A DNA stretch of 64,000 bases, taken from JAQGMV01 sp035626595. GTDB taxonomy: Bacteria; Pseudomonadota; Gammaproteobacteria; Burkholderiales; SG8-41. How positions within the stretch are numbered: position 1 is the stretch's first letter; each line of letters begins with the position of its first letter. Of the stretch, positions 50,303-62,600 are shown in pieces. The notes under the pieces are model-generated. The model was not told the DNA's origin. It made no database searches and saw only the letters and a list, made by a program, of their open reading frames with translations. Where the stretch lies: NCBI GenBank assembly GCA_035626595.1, contig DASPNJ010000026.1, positions 1-64,000 on the forward strand. The letters run 5' to 3'. Position numbers and translations under genes: made by a program.

Positions 50303-51384
50303 ACTGGCGGCTTCTCTCCGACCGAAATGACGCGGCGGATCTCGTCGGTCTTGAAACCCAGCGCCATGGGCTGGCGCACGCCGGGCAGCGTGATGACGTC
50401 GTAGAGCTCCTCCACGATGCCTTCGAAGCGCAGCCAGTGCACCGCATCTCCCGTTCGGAGATCGATCACCTGGACGCCGCAGCGCGCCTCGGCCTTGCGC
50501 GATTTCAGGTTCTCGTCGAGCGGTAGCCCCGTGAAGGTTTTGTTGTGGCGCGGCTTGGATAAACCGACCAGCGCGAAGTCGCCGTGAAAGTACAGCCCGC
50601 GCATGTATCCGGCGCAGAACGTGACCGGCTCGAAGCGCCCGGACTTCGGGTCGACGTGACCGAAGTCGCCGCTGCCGGAATTCAGGAGCCAGAGCTTCCC
50701 CTGATGCCAGCGCGGGGAATGCGGCATCGACAGACCACGGCATACGATCTCGTTCTTCTGCACGTCGATCACGATGCCGCCGTCGGCGCGGTGGTCGCGC
50801 CAGCCGTCGACCACGTCGGACTCGCTGACCGCGGTGACGTATGCGGCGCGCCCGTCTTTCAAGGCGAGGCCGTTCAGGTGGCAACGGTCCTCGGCCGCAA
50901 GCTTGCGCGCAAACGGCGGCTGCCACAGCGGGACGAAGCTGTGCGTCTCGCTCAGGGTCGCGAGACAGCCGAACAGCGTATTGACGAATACCAGGCGCCC
51001 GTCGGCCTCAACGGCCATGTCGTGAATGTCCAGGTCCCCGGTGGTGTTGCCCAGTTGCGGCACGTAGAGGCGGTCGTAACCATCCTGCTGTTCGCCCTGC
51101 GCGAAGATGTTCTCGAAGCGCCACACCTGGTAGAGGCTGGTCATGTAGAAGCCGTTGGCCGTCGGGCACATGCCCATGCAGCGGTTGAACGTGCGCTCGA
51201 AGACCGACATCTCGCCGTTGAGATTCAACCCCAGCAGGAAGAGTTTCCCGATCTGATAGGTAGTGAGCGCGATGGAGAGCTTCTGCTCCGCGAGCCACGC
51301 CAGCATCTGGCGTGAGGTGGTGATTTCCAGCTGCGGGACGGCGGCAGCGGGTGCGCCGTCAGGCATGGTTTCCGTGCTTGCCAT
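50299..51384 (-). CDS. TIGR03032-type conserved protein of unknown function
   Basis: A 361-residue cytoplasmic-looking protein that I recognise as the TIGR03032 type. Sequences such as FNRCMGMCPTANGFYMTSLYQVWRFEN, DIHDMAVEADGRLVFVNTLF, MPHSPRWHQGKLWLLNSGSGDFG and GLSKPRHNKTFTGLPLDENL are characteristic and suggest a beta-propeller-like fold. GGAAGGAAG precedes ATG 51384. It lies 47 bases behind the glycosyltransferase and overlaps cysC. The gene is linked to an adhesin-type gene and a glycosyltransferase here; its biochemical role is not known to me. Confidence 0.82.
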   Translation of the reverse strand: MASTETMPDGAPAAAVPQLEITTSRQMLAWLAEQKLSIALTTYQIGKLFLLGLNLNGEMSVFERTFNRCMGMCPTANGFYMTSLYQVWRFENIFAQGEQQDGYDRLYVPQLGNTTGDLDIHDMAVEADGRLVFVNTLFGCLATLSETHSFVPLWQPPFARKLAAEDRCHLNGLALKDGRAAYVTAVSESDVVDGWRDHRADGGIVIDVQKNEIVCRGLSMPHSPRWHQGKLWLLNSGSGDFGHVDPKSGRFEPVTFCAGYMRGLYFHGDFALVGLSKPRHNKTFTGLPLDENLKSRKAEARCGVQVIDLRTGDAVHWLRFEGIVEELYDVITLPGVRQPMALGFKTDEIRRVISVGEKPPV

Positions 51385-51431
51385 CAGTACTTCCTTCCTG
51401 ACAGTGTGCCAAATCGCCGCACAACCCGCAT

Positions 51432-53612
51432 TTACTCCTCCACCCGGATCACGCGCCGCGCCTCGCGCTTGCAATACGCGGCCCACATGCGCTGCAGCAG
51501 CGCTTCGAAGCTCGCCACGTATGTCTTGATGTCGGACAACGGTGAAGCAGCCATCTGCTCGCGCAGCCGCGCGCGGCCTTCACGCAAGCTCCCGCGCTCA
51601 CGCGCCAGGCCAACGGCGATCCTCACATATTCGGCCTCATCGCCGGCCACCCACTCGGGGCGCCCCAGCGTCCTGAGGAAGCTCGCTCCCATGCGGCCGA
51701 CGAAATTGCCGCCGGCCAGCGCCACCACCGGCACGCCCATCCACAGCGCCTGCAGCGTCGTGGTGCCGCCGTTGTAGGGGAGCGGGTCGAGCCCGACGTC
51801 CACGTCGCCGTACTCCTGCATCATGTCCGCGAGGCCGGTCGGGCCGCGCATCTCCAGGCGTTCTCGCGCGATGCCGTGCGCCGCGAACAGATCGGAAAAC
51901 CGCTCCTGCACCGCCGAATCCTTGAGCGACGGCGCTTTCAACAAAAGCCGCGCATCCGGCACCCCGTGCAGCACTTTCGACCACAGCTCGATCGTCCGCG
52001 GCGAGGTCTTCATGGCGTTGTTGAACGACCCGAAGACCATCGGCGCGTCCGCCGCCCGCGGCCGCGGCAGCCGATACTCGTCGACGCACGCCCAGCAGAA
52101 CACGCTGCCGGGCAACTGTGCGATGCGCTCGCTGAAGAGGGGCGCGTGCTCCGCGGGGCTGACGGTGGCGTCTCCAATCAGCCAGTCGATGCGGGAAAGT
52201 CCCGTCGAATGCGGGTAGCCGAGAAAAGTCGCCTGCACCGGGGCGGCGCGCATCGCGAAGACGCCCAGGCGGTGCGTCGAGGTATGCCCGGCAAGATCGA
52301 TCAGGACGTCGATCTCGTCGGCGAGTATCGCGCGCTGCAAGGTCGCGTCGTCGAGCCCAGCGGCCTCCGTCCAGCGGTCGGCGCTGGCCTTCGCCTGACG
52401 CGTGTAGTGATCGTGCATCGTGCCGGTGTGATAGACGCAGATCTCGAAGCGCGCATGATCGAAGCGCAGCAGCACCGGCAGCATGAAGATGTTCACCGGG
52501 TGCTGCCGGTGCAGGTCTCCCGTCACGAAGCCGACGCGCAGCCGCCGGTCCGTCGTGCGCGCATTCGGAAAATCCTTCTTCTCCACCGTCGCCGCTTCGA
52601 TCGGTGCACACATACGGCGGTGCAGGTCGGCGACCGCGGCGGGCGAGATGCCGTCGTGGTACAGCGAAGTCATCGCGACGCTCGAAGCCAGGCGCGAGAG
52701 CGGATCGCCGCCGCTTTCGTACGCCTGCTGAAGGATCGCGAGATGGCTGTGCGCGTCGCCCATGCGGCCCTGCAGCCCCGCTTCGAGCAGCCGCGCTTCG
52801 CTGTTGCCCACATCGAGCTTGCGCACGCGCTTCAAGCTCGCGCGGCAATCGGCCAGTGCGTAGACCTCCGACTGGATCTTCGCGAGCGCGAGCAGTATCT
52901 GCACGTCGTCGGGACGCAGCGCCAGCGCCTTCTCGAGCACCTCGATCGCTTCCTGCCAGTAGTTGTGCTGATACACGCGCGTCGCGAGCGTCACGAGGAA
53001 GTCGGGATTGGGCGAGAGCGACGCGCGCGCGAACGCTTTCTCGGCGGCTGGGACGTTGCCGACGCGGAGGAGCGCGTCTCCGAGATACATCATCGAGCCG
53101 TAGCGCACCGGGTGGATATCGAGCACGCCCGACAGCGCGGCTACCGCCCCCTGCGCGTCGCCGGCATTCAGGCGCCACACGCCCATCCAGTGCAGCGATT
53201 CGCCCGGGGTGAATTCCAGCGCCTTCGCGTATTGCAGCGCCTGTTCGGGAGATTCTCCGCGCATCTCCTGCACGCGCGCGAGATAGAGCCAGGTCAGCCA
53301 GTCACCCGGCGATTTAGCGAGCTGCGCGGAAAACGATTCCGCGAGCGATGCGGCATCCGGCAGCGACGCGCGTCCGAGGAGCGCATCGCCGGCGGTTGCG
53401 TGTTCTGCGGTCCCGATGCGCAACGCCTGCAATTGTGTTGCGACCGCAGGATTCAGACGCCGTGCCTGCCGCGCCGCGTAACCGGCCTGCCACGCAAGGC
53501 CGCGCGCGGCGTAAGTTCGCGCGAGCTCGAGCCACAGCGCGGGCTGCGCAACGGACTGCCGCAGCTTCTGCCAGAGGACGGTGGGATCGGCCAGGTGCGA
53601 TGCCTGGTTCAT
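51432..53612 (-). CDS. OGT/SPINDLY-like O-glycosyltransferase with TPR repeats (GT41 type)
   Basis: A 726-residue protein. TPR-type helical repeats lie in about the first 340 residues (for example ALQYAKALEFTPGE, AIEVLEKALALRPDD). The C-terminal GT41 catalytic region follows: LRVGFVTGDLHRQHPV (about residue 358), DVLIDLAGHTSTHRLGVF, QATFLGYPHSTGLSRIDW, VFGSFNNAMKTSP, LLLKAPSL, and PLPYNGGTTTLQALWMGVPVVAL. This fold transfers a sugar (GlcNAc or fucose in known members) to Ser/Thr of proteins. The gene starts eight bases after the giant protein's stop codon, so a cytoplasmic modification of that protein before export is a strong inference. Confidence 0.9.
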   Translation of the reverse strand: MNQASHLADPTVLWQKLRQSVAQPALWLELARTYAARGLAWQAGYAARQARRLNPAVATQLQALRIGTAEHATAGDALLGRASLPDAASLAESFSAQLAKSPGDWLTWLYLARVQEMRGESPEQALQYAKALEFTPGESLHWMGVWRLNAGDAQGAVAALSGVLDIHPVRYGSMMYLGDALLRVGNVPAAEKAFARASLSPNPDFLVTLATRVYQHNYWQEAIEVLEKALALRPDDVQILLALAKIQSEVYALADCRASLKRVRKLDVGNSEARLLEAGLQGRMGDAHSHLAILQQAYESGGDPLSRLASSVAMTSLYHDGISPAAVADLHRRMCAPIEAATVEKKDFPNARTTDRRLRVGFVTGDLHRQHPVNIFMLPVLLRFDHARFEICVYHTGTMHDHYTRQAKASADRWTEAAGLDDATLQRAILADEIDVLIDLAGHTSTHRLGVFAMRAAPVQATFLGYPHSTGLSRIDWLIGDATVSPAEHAPLFSERIAQLPGSVFCWACVDEYRLPRPRAADAPMVFGSFNNAMKTSPRTIELWSKVLHGVPDARLLLKAPSLKDSAVQERFSDLFAAHGIARERLEMRGPTGLADMMQEYGDVDVGLDPLPYNGGTTTLQALWMGVPVVALAGGNFVGRMGASFLRTLGRPEWVAGDEAEYVRIAVGLARERGSLREGRARLREQMAASPLSDIKTYVASFEALLQRMWAAYCKREARRVIRVEE

Positions 53613-53620
53613 CGCGCCGA

Positions 53621-56600
53621 TTAAACCACCGACGCCGTGACGTCCGTGTCGATCAGCAGTTGCGCGTGAAGGCCCGCGTTATAGACGTTGTAGGTCTCGC
53701 CCCTGGACGTCTCGGTCACCGTGCCAACCGAAGCGCCCCAGCCGCTCGAATTCACGACGTCGCCCGCATCGCCGTTGATGACCAACTGATGGCGCTGCTC
53801 GGGATTCGTACCGCCGGCACCGCCGGCCGCGAGGCCGTACGTGTCATCGGCCCAGCCGCTCGCGTTGTTGAAGCTGTTCATGCCGGCCATGTCGAGCACG
53901 TCCTTCATTGTCAGCGCGAGCGTGTTGTTGCCGCCGCCGGTGAGATCGATGCGCTCGATCGACTCGATGCGCGAGGCGCTGCCCGGACTGCTGCCGCCCT
54001 GGTTGGCGATGAGACCGAGATCGAGCATCAGGGCCGAGCCGGAGAGCTGCAGCGTATCGACACCGGTGCCGCCGTCGATGCGGGCGAGCTGCGTGGTATT
54101 GCCGCCGCTGCCGTAGCCCGCCGCGAGGGCTGCGATGTTGCTCGCATCGATGACGAGATCGTCATCGCCCGCGCCGCCGTACAGCACGTCCGCGCCGCCG
54201 TTGCCGAGCAGCGTGTCGTTGCCTGCGCCGCCGATGAGCGTTTCAGAGGCGCTGCTGCCGGTGAGCGTGTCGCTCCCCGCGGAGCCGAGCTGATCGACTG
54301 CCGTTTGCCAGAACGCGCCGCTCGTCGAGCCGAAGATCACGTAGCTGCGGCCGGTGTCGATCAGGCCCGGCGGATTGGCGAAGCGGGCGCCGACGATGAG
54401 GTCGGCAAGACCATCGCCATTGACGTCGCCTGCCGCCGCGACACTCTCGCCGCTGAAGTCGTTGGTCGAATGACCGTTGATGACGAACCCGCCGTCGGCG
54501 CCCGCGATGGTCGCGAGATTGACCGCGGCGGTCGAGGTCCGGCCGAACACGACGTAAGTGCGCCCGGAATCGGTGGCGCCACCGTCGCCAAAGCGTGCAC
54601 CGATGAGCAGGTCCGCCAAGCCGTCGCCATTGATGTCGCCTGCATTGGCAACGCTCGAGCCGCTGCGGTCGAAGCCGGCCTGCCCGTGAATGACGAAGCC
54701 GCCCACGCCGGCGGCGATGGCCGAGAGGTCGACGCCGCCAGCTCCTGTCTTGCCGAATACGACGTAACTGCGTCCGGCCTGGCCGCCGGCAGGACCGTCG
54801 GCAGTGTTCGCGCCGATGATGAGATCGGCGAGCCCGTCACCGTTCACGTCGCTCGCACCCGCGACGCTCCAGCCGCTCGCGTCGAACTCGGACTGCCCGT
54901 TCATGACGAAGCCGCCGCCGGTGCCGGCCGCGACGGCTGAAAGATCCACGGCCGCACTCCCGCTCTTGCCGAACACCACGTAGCTGCGCCCAACGTCCTC
55001 GCGGATGCCGCGGTCGCTGCGGTAGGCGCCCACGATGACGTCGCCCAGTCCGTCCCCGTTGACGTCGCCCGCGGCGGCGACACTGCCGCCGTTGAAGTCG
55101 CCGTCACACTGCCCGTTGATGACGAAGCCACCGCTGCCCCCCGCGACGCCCGCCAGGTCGATTCCGCCGGTCGAAGTCTGGCCGAACACGACGTAGCTGC
55201 GAGCAGCCCCGCCGGCGCTCGCATTGGGCGACACGGCGAGATCTCCGCGCGGCGCGCCGATGACTAGATCCGCGAGTCCGTCGCCGTTCACGTCGCCCGC
55301 GCTGGCGACACTCACGCCGCTGGCGTCGTAAGCTGCGCGACCTTCGATCACGAACCCGCCCGTTCCGGCAGCGACGCTCGTGAGATTGATCGCACTGGTC
55401 GACGATTTGCCGAATACGACATAGCTGCGACCGGCGTTCGCACGGCCGGCCGGGTCGGCCAGCGACGCCCCGACGATGAGATCCGCAAAGCCGTCGCCGT
55501 TCACGTCGCCGGCCGCGTTCACGCTCCGGCCGCTGTAATCGCCCGAGTTGGTGCCGTTGATGACGAAACCGCCGGTGCCCGCTGCGACCGCCGACAGGTT
55601 GATGGCGGCGGTCGCCGTGCCGCCGAACACGACATAGCTGCGCCCCTGGCTCGAGCCGGCGAACGGATCGCTCTTGAACGCGCCGACGACGACGTCGCCG
55701 AAGCCGTCGCCGTTCACGTCGCCGGCGGCGGCGACGCTGATGCCGCTGTAGTCGGACGCAGCCTGGCCGTTGATGACGAACCCTCCGGTGCCGGCGGCGA
55801 TCGCGCTGAGGTCGACGGCATCGTTCATGTCGGTGATCGTCACCGCAATCGCTTGCATGTCGGTCAGGCCACCGCCGTCGGTGACCGTCACCTCGACGTC
55901 GTAGACGTTGTTCCCGCCGGCATCGCCGGGCGCTTCGAAGTTCGGCGCCGCCACGAACGCCAGCGCACCGGTGTTCGCATCAATGTTGAACCTGCTCTGA
56001 TCGGCGCCGCCGGTGACGCTGAACGTGCGGCTGTCGCCCGGATCGACGTCGGCCGCGGTCACGCTCGTCACCGCGGTCGTGTTCTCGGCCACGTTGACGA
56101 AAGCCGATGCGCCACCGCCGTCGCTCGTGATCACGGGCGCGTCGTTCGCGTTGATCACGGTTACCGCGATCGTTTGCACGTCGGTGAGGCCGCCCGCGTC
56201 GGTCACGCTCACCTGCACGTCGTACACATTGTCGCCGCCGCCGTCGGCCGGCGCTTCGAAGTCCGGGGCCGTGAGGAACGCAAGCGCGCCGGTGCTCGTG
56301 TCGATGGTGAACTTCGCCTGGTCGGCGCCGCCGCTCAGGCTGAAAATCCGGCTGTCACTCGCGTCGACATCGGTCGCGGTCACCGTCGTTACGGTGGTCG
56401 TATTTTCCGGCACGCTAATCGATGCGGTTACGCCGCCGCCGTCGCTTGTGATGACGGGCGCGTCGTTCGCGTTGATGACGGTCACCGCGACCGCTTGCAC
56501 GTCGGTGAGGGCGCCGTCGGTGACCGTCACCTCGACGTCGTAGACATTGTTCGCACCGCTGTCGGCCGGCGCTTCGAAATCGGGCGCCGCGATGAAACTG

Positions 56601-59600
56601 AGAACACCGGAAGAAGCGTTGATCGTGAACTTCGCCGGGTCGGCGCCGCCGCTCAGGCTGAAAGTCCGGGTGTCCCCCGGATCGGCGTCGGTCGCAGTGA
56701 CCGTCGTCACGGAGACCGCGTTCTCCGCGATGCTCAACGCCGCCGTCGCGCCGCCGCCATTGCTGGTGATCACCGGCGCCGCGTTTACGTTGGCCGTGAC
56801 GTTGGTATGGACGAGCAGTTGCGCGTATTCGCCGAAGTTGTAGACGTTGTACATCTGTTGGGAACCCGGTCCCTGCACGGTGCCGCGCGATGCGCCCCAG
56901 CCGCTCGACTCCACTACATCCCCCGCATCGCCCTCGATCACGAGCTGGTGCCGCCCTTCGGCGCCGCTCGGGGCCAGGATGTAGGTGCCACGGAACCAGC
57001 CGGTCGTATTGTTGAAAGTGTTCATGCCGGCCATGTCGAACACGTCGCGCGCCGTGAGCTTCACGGTATTGTTGCCGCTGCCGGTCAAATCGATGCGCTC
57101 GACGGATTCGATGCGCGAGCCGCTGCCCGGCGCCGACGCGTCCTGGTTCGGGACGAGCGTGAGGTCGAGCGTGAGGCCGGCTCCGGCCAGCCTGAGCGTG
57201 TCGATGCCGCTCCCGCCGTCCACACGGGCGAGCCGGCTCGTGTTGCCGCCGGCGCCGAAGGGGCTCATCAGGGCCACGATGTTGCTCGCATCGAGCACGA
57301 TCGCGTCGTCGCCCGCGCCCCCATGAAGCACGTCCGCGCCGCCATTTGCGACGAGCGTGTCGTCGCCGGCGCCGCCGACCAGCGTCTCGGATGCCGTGCT
57401 GCCGGTCAGGGTCTCGGAGGCTGCTGAGCCGAGCTGATCGACGACCGACCGCGAGAACGCGCCTGCGATCGAGCCGATCGAGCCGAAAATGACATAGCTG
57501 CGGCCGCCGGAGGCGCCCGCCGCCGGATCGGCGCTCGGCGCGCCCACGATCAGATCCGCGAGGCCGTCGCCGTTCACGTCTCCCGCGGCGGCGACGCTGA
57601 AGCCGCTCTGGTCGGTCGATTCCGCATTGATAGGGAACCCGTCCGTCCCGGCGGCGACCGCGGCCAGATTGACGGCGCCCGTGCCGGTCTTGCCGAATAC
57701 GACATAGCTGCGCCCGACATACGGACCGAACGGCGAAAAGCGGTAGCCGGGCGCGCCGATGATGAGGTCCGCCAATCCATCACCGTTTAGGTCCCCCGCG
57801 CTCGCCACGCTTCTGCCGCTCTGCTCACTGAAGCCCTCGCCGTTGATGACGAAACCGCCGATGCCCGCGGCGATTGCGGAGAGCTGCGTCGCCGCGGTCC
57901 CCGTCTTGCCGAACACCACGTAGCTGCGCCCCGCATCCGTGCCGGACGCTGCGTTGAACGGTGCTCCGACGATCAGGTCTGCCAGGCCGTCACCATTGAC
58001 GTCGCCGGCGCGCGCAACGCTCCTGCCGCTCATGTCGCCCGCGGACTGGCCGGCGATGACAAAGCCGCCGAAGCCCGCGGCGACGCGGCTGAGCTCGACC
58101 GGGGAAGCGTCCGCCTTGCCGAACACCACGTAGCTGCGGCCAGCGTCGGTACCTGCGCTGTCGTTACCCAAGGCGCCCACCAGCAGATCGGCAAATCCGT
58201 CGCCATTCACGTCGCCGGCACTCGCCACACTGAACCCGCTGTAATCGCTCGCACCCTGGCCGTTGATGACGAAGCCGGCAACGCTGCTGGCGATGCCCGA
58301 GAGCTCGACGGTGTCGGAGAAGGGGGGCCCGAAGATTACATAGCTGCGTCCGGCGTCGGTACGGCCACCCGGGTCGCCGCCGAATGCGCCGACGATGAGA
58401 TCGGCCGCGCCGTCGCCGTTGACGTCACCAGCCGCGGCGACGCTCCTGCCGCTCAGGTCGCCCGCGGACTGGCCGGCGATCACGAAGTCGGGGCCGCCGA
58501 ACGTGCGAGGCGCCGTCGACAGGTTCACAGTCGGCGGACTGAGGGCATTGACGACGTAGCTGCGTCCGGCGTCGGTGCGGCCGCCTGGATCGCCGCGGTG
58601 CGCACCGACGATCACGTCCGCCCGTCCGTCACCCTCGATGTCGCCGGCGCCGGCGACGCTGATGCCGCTCTCGTCGCCGGCGCTCGCGCCGTTGATGACG
58701 CGGCCGGTCGACGGTGTGAGCGCGCCGAGCTCGACGGCGCCGGTCCCTGTCTTTCCGAAAACGATGTAGCTGCGCCCCGCATCGACACCGCCGGCAGGAT
58801 CGCTCAGGTACGCGCCGACGAGGAGGTCGTCCAGTCCGTCGCCGTTGACATCGCCGGCGGCGGCGACCGCCCTGCCGCTCAGGTCAGCCGCGCCCTGACC
58901 ATTGATGACGAAGCCGTTGATGCCTGCAGCAATAGCCGCAAGATTGACTACTTCCTGGTCGTCGGTGATGTTCACCGCAATGTCCTGGGTGTCGGTGAGA
59001 CCGCTGCCATCGGTCACCGTCACCTGCACGTCGTAGACGTTGTTGGCGCCCACGTCGGCGCGCACTTCGAAGTCGGGCGCGGTCAGGAAGGCCAGTGCAC
59101 CCGTGACGGGGTCGATCGTGAACTTCGCCTGGTCGGCGCCGCCGGTGATGCTGAACGTTCTGCTGTCGCCGGCATCGGGATCGCTCGCCGTCACCGTCGT
59201 GACCGAGGTCCTGTTCTCCGGCAGGAATACGTCTATCGCCGTTCCGCCGCCGTTGCTCGTGATCACGGGGGCGCTGTCGCTCGCGTTGGTCACCGTCACC
59301 GCGATCGCCTGCGTGTCGGTGAGGCCGCCGACGTCGGTGACCGTCACCTCGACGTCGTACACGTTGTTCGCGCCAGCGTCGGCTGGCGCTTCGAAGTCCG
59401 GCGCGGCGAGGAAGGAGAGCGCGCCCGTAGCGGGGTCTATCGTGAACTTCGCCTCGTCCGCGCCGCCGCTCACGCTGAACGTGCGGCCGTCGACCGCATC
59501 GACGTCGCTCGCGGTCACCGTCGTCACCGCCGTCGTGTTCTCGGCAACGTCCGCGGCCGCTGTTTCACCGCCTCCGCCGCTGGTGATGGCCGGCGCGTCG

Positions 59601-62600
59601 TTGACGGGCGTGATGTCCAGTGACGCGGCGGCGCTCGCGAAGTGCTCGCCGTCGGTCGCGGTGTACGAGAAGCTCGCGGCTGTGTCGTCGTCGAGCGCGC
59701 CGGTATAGCTCCACGTGCCATCGCCGTTGTCGACAAGCGTGCCGTTCCCGCTCGTCAGCGTGAGCGAGGTGATCTCGAGTGCCGCGGGCGTATCGTCCGT
59801 GACACCGTCAAGCAGTTGCGCCGCGGTGATCGTGACCGAGCCTTCCTCCGCCACGCTTCCCAGGTTCACCGGCGCCGCACTCGGCGGCGCATTGACCTGC
59901 GCCGCGACATCCTCGTCGATCAGCAACTGCGCCGCCGGCCCCTGGTTGTAAACCCTATAGGTTTCGCCGCCGTGCATCACCGTGCCGAGCGCAAGGCCCC
60001 AGCCGGTGGAGATCACCGTGTCGCCAGCATCGCCGTCGATCACCCACTGATGGCGCCGCTCCGGGTTCGCGCCGTTCGATCCGCCCGCGGCGAGGTTGTA
60101 CGTGCCATCCGTCCAGCCGGTGGCATTGTTGAAGCTGTTCATGCCGGCGATGTCGATGACGTCGCGCATCGCGAGCACGACCGTGTTGTCGCCGCTGCCG
60201 GTGAGATCGATGCGCTCGATCGACTCGATGCGCGAGGTGCTGCCGGGTCCGCTCGCACCCGCATTCGCGATGACTGCAAGATCGAGCGTGATGCCCGCGC
60301 CGGACAGTGTGATCGTGTCGATTCCGGTGCCCCCATCGAGGCGCGCGAGCTGGCCCGTGTTGCCGCCCAAGCCGAAGCTCGCGGAGAGCGCGGCAACGTT
60401 GCCCGCATTCACCACGATCGCATCGTCGCCGGCGCCCGCGTAGAGCACGTCGGCGCCGCCGTTGCCGATCAACGTGTCATCGCCTGTGCCGCCCACCAGC
60501 GTCTCCGCGCTCGCGCTGCCGGTGAGCGTGTCACCGCCGCTAGTGCCCAGTTGATCCACGGCGGTCTGACTGAATACACCGCCGGTCGAGCCGAAGATCA
60601 CGTACGCGCGCCCGGCGTTGGCGCCGGCGGCAGGATCGGCGTAGCGCGCGCCGACGATGAGATCGGCCAGGCCGTCGCCATTGACGTCGGCACTCGAGAC
60701 ACTGTGGCCGCTCTGGTCATCCGCGCACTGTCCGTGGATGACGAAGCCGCCGCTGCCGGCCGCGACTGCGGTGAGGTCGATGGCTGCGGTGCCGGTCTGG
60801 CCGAACACCACGTAGGTACGCCCGGCGTTCGCGCCCGCAGCGGGATCGCTGAACGCGGCGCCGATGAGCAGATCGGCCAGCCCGTCGCCGTTGACGTCGC
60901 CGGCGCCCGCGACGCTGCGGCCGCTGAGCTCGCTCTGGACAGGCCGCCCGTTGATGACGACGCCGCCGGCGCCGGCGGCGATCGCCGACAGCTCGACCGG
61001 GGTCGCCGTCGTTCGCCCGAAGATCACGTAGATGCGGCCGGCAGCGCCGACTCCCGGCAGGTCGGCGCTCGGCGCCGCGACGATCAGGTCGGCGAGCCCG
61101 TCGCCGTTGACGTCGCCGGCACCGGCGACGGCCTGGCCGCTGCGGTCGTCGCTGCTTTGTCCATTCACGACGAAGCCGCCGCTGCCCGCCGCGATGGCAG
61201 AGAGGTCGACCTCCGCCGTGCCGGTGCGTCCGAATACCACATATGAGCGCCCGGTGAGATTGCGGCCGGGCAGATCGGCGGACGGCGCGCCGACGATGAA
61301 GTCGCCCAGCCCGTCGCCGTTGACGTCGCCGGCGCTCGCGACACTATAGCCACTGCCGTCTGCTGCGCACGTTCCGTTCACGACGAAGCCGCCGGTGCCG
61401 GCGGCTACGGCCGAGAGGTTCACGGCGCCGGTGGCGGTGCGACCGAACAGGACATAGCTGCGGCCCGCATCGCCGACGCCGGCGGGGTCGCTCCGGTCTG
61501 CGCCGACGATGAGGTCCGCAAGCCCGTCGCCGTTCACGTCGCCGGCGCTCGCGACGCTGATGCCCGCGCGGTCGGTCGCGCATTGGCCGTTGACGACGAA
61601 GCCGCCGCTGCCCGCCGCGATCGCGGACAGGTTGATCGCGCTCGTCGCGGTGCGTCCGAATACGACGTAACTGTGTCCGGGATCGCCGTTTCCCGGGTTG
61701 CCGGGACGGTTGCCGACGATGACGTCGTCCAGCCCGTCGCCGTTCACGTCACCTGCCGCTGCGACGGAAAGACCGGTGTAGGCCGAGAAGCACTGGCCGT
61801 TGATGACGAATCCACCGTTTCCGGCGGCGACGGCCGACAGGTCGACCGATGTGCTGCCGGTGCGGCCGAAGAGCACGTAGCTGCGCCCCACGCCGCTGAC
61901 AAAAGGCGCGCCGACGATGAGGTCAGCCAGACCGTCGCCGTTGACGTCGCCCGCGGCTGCGACACTGAAGCCCGTCATGCTGCCGGCGCACTGACCATTG
62001 ATGACGAACCCGCCGCTGCCCGTCGCAATGGCCGACAGGTTCACGAAGTTCGCCGTGACGCCGATCGCTACCGTATCGACGTCCTGCTCGCTCGTCGCGG
62101 TGCCCGTCAGGCCCGGATCGGCGCCGCTCGCGCCGCCGTCACTGGTGGTGACCGTCAGCGTATCGTTGCCGTAGAAATCCAGCGCGCTCCGGTAGACGAC
62201 ATTGTTCGCCGCCGAGAGCGTGGTGTTGATGTCCGACTGCGAACCGGTGAGCGTCACCGTAGCGGTTCCGCTGCCGGTGACAATCGCGCCGCCGGCGGAC
62301 GAGACCGTAAGCGTGCCGTGCGCAACGGAGAGCATCGTCGTGATCGAGGCAGTGCCCGCATCGACGTCGCCGATGGACAGGCCCGCGATCGACAGGTTGG
62401 TGTTCGTCGCTACCGTATGCGCGCCCGGGACCGCGTTGATCGGTGCGTCGTTCACCGCCGTGATATCCAGCGCCGCGGTCGACGATGCCGAGTGCTCACC
62501 GTCGTTAGCCGTGTACGAGAAAGTCGCCGACGAATCGTCGTTCAGTGCGCCGGTGTAGGTCCAAGTGCCGTCGCCGTTGTCCTCGAGCACTCCGTTGCCG

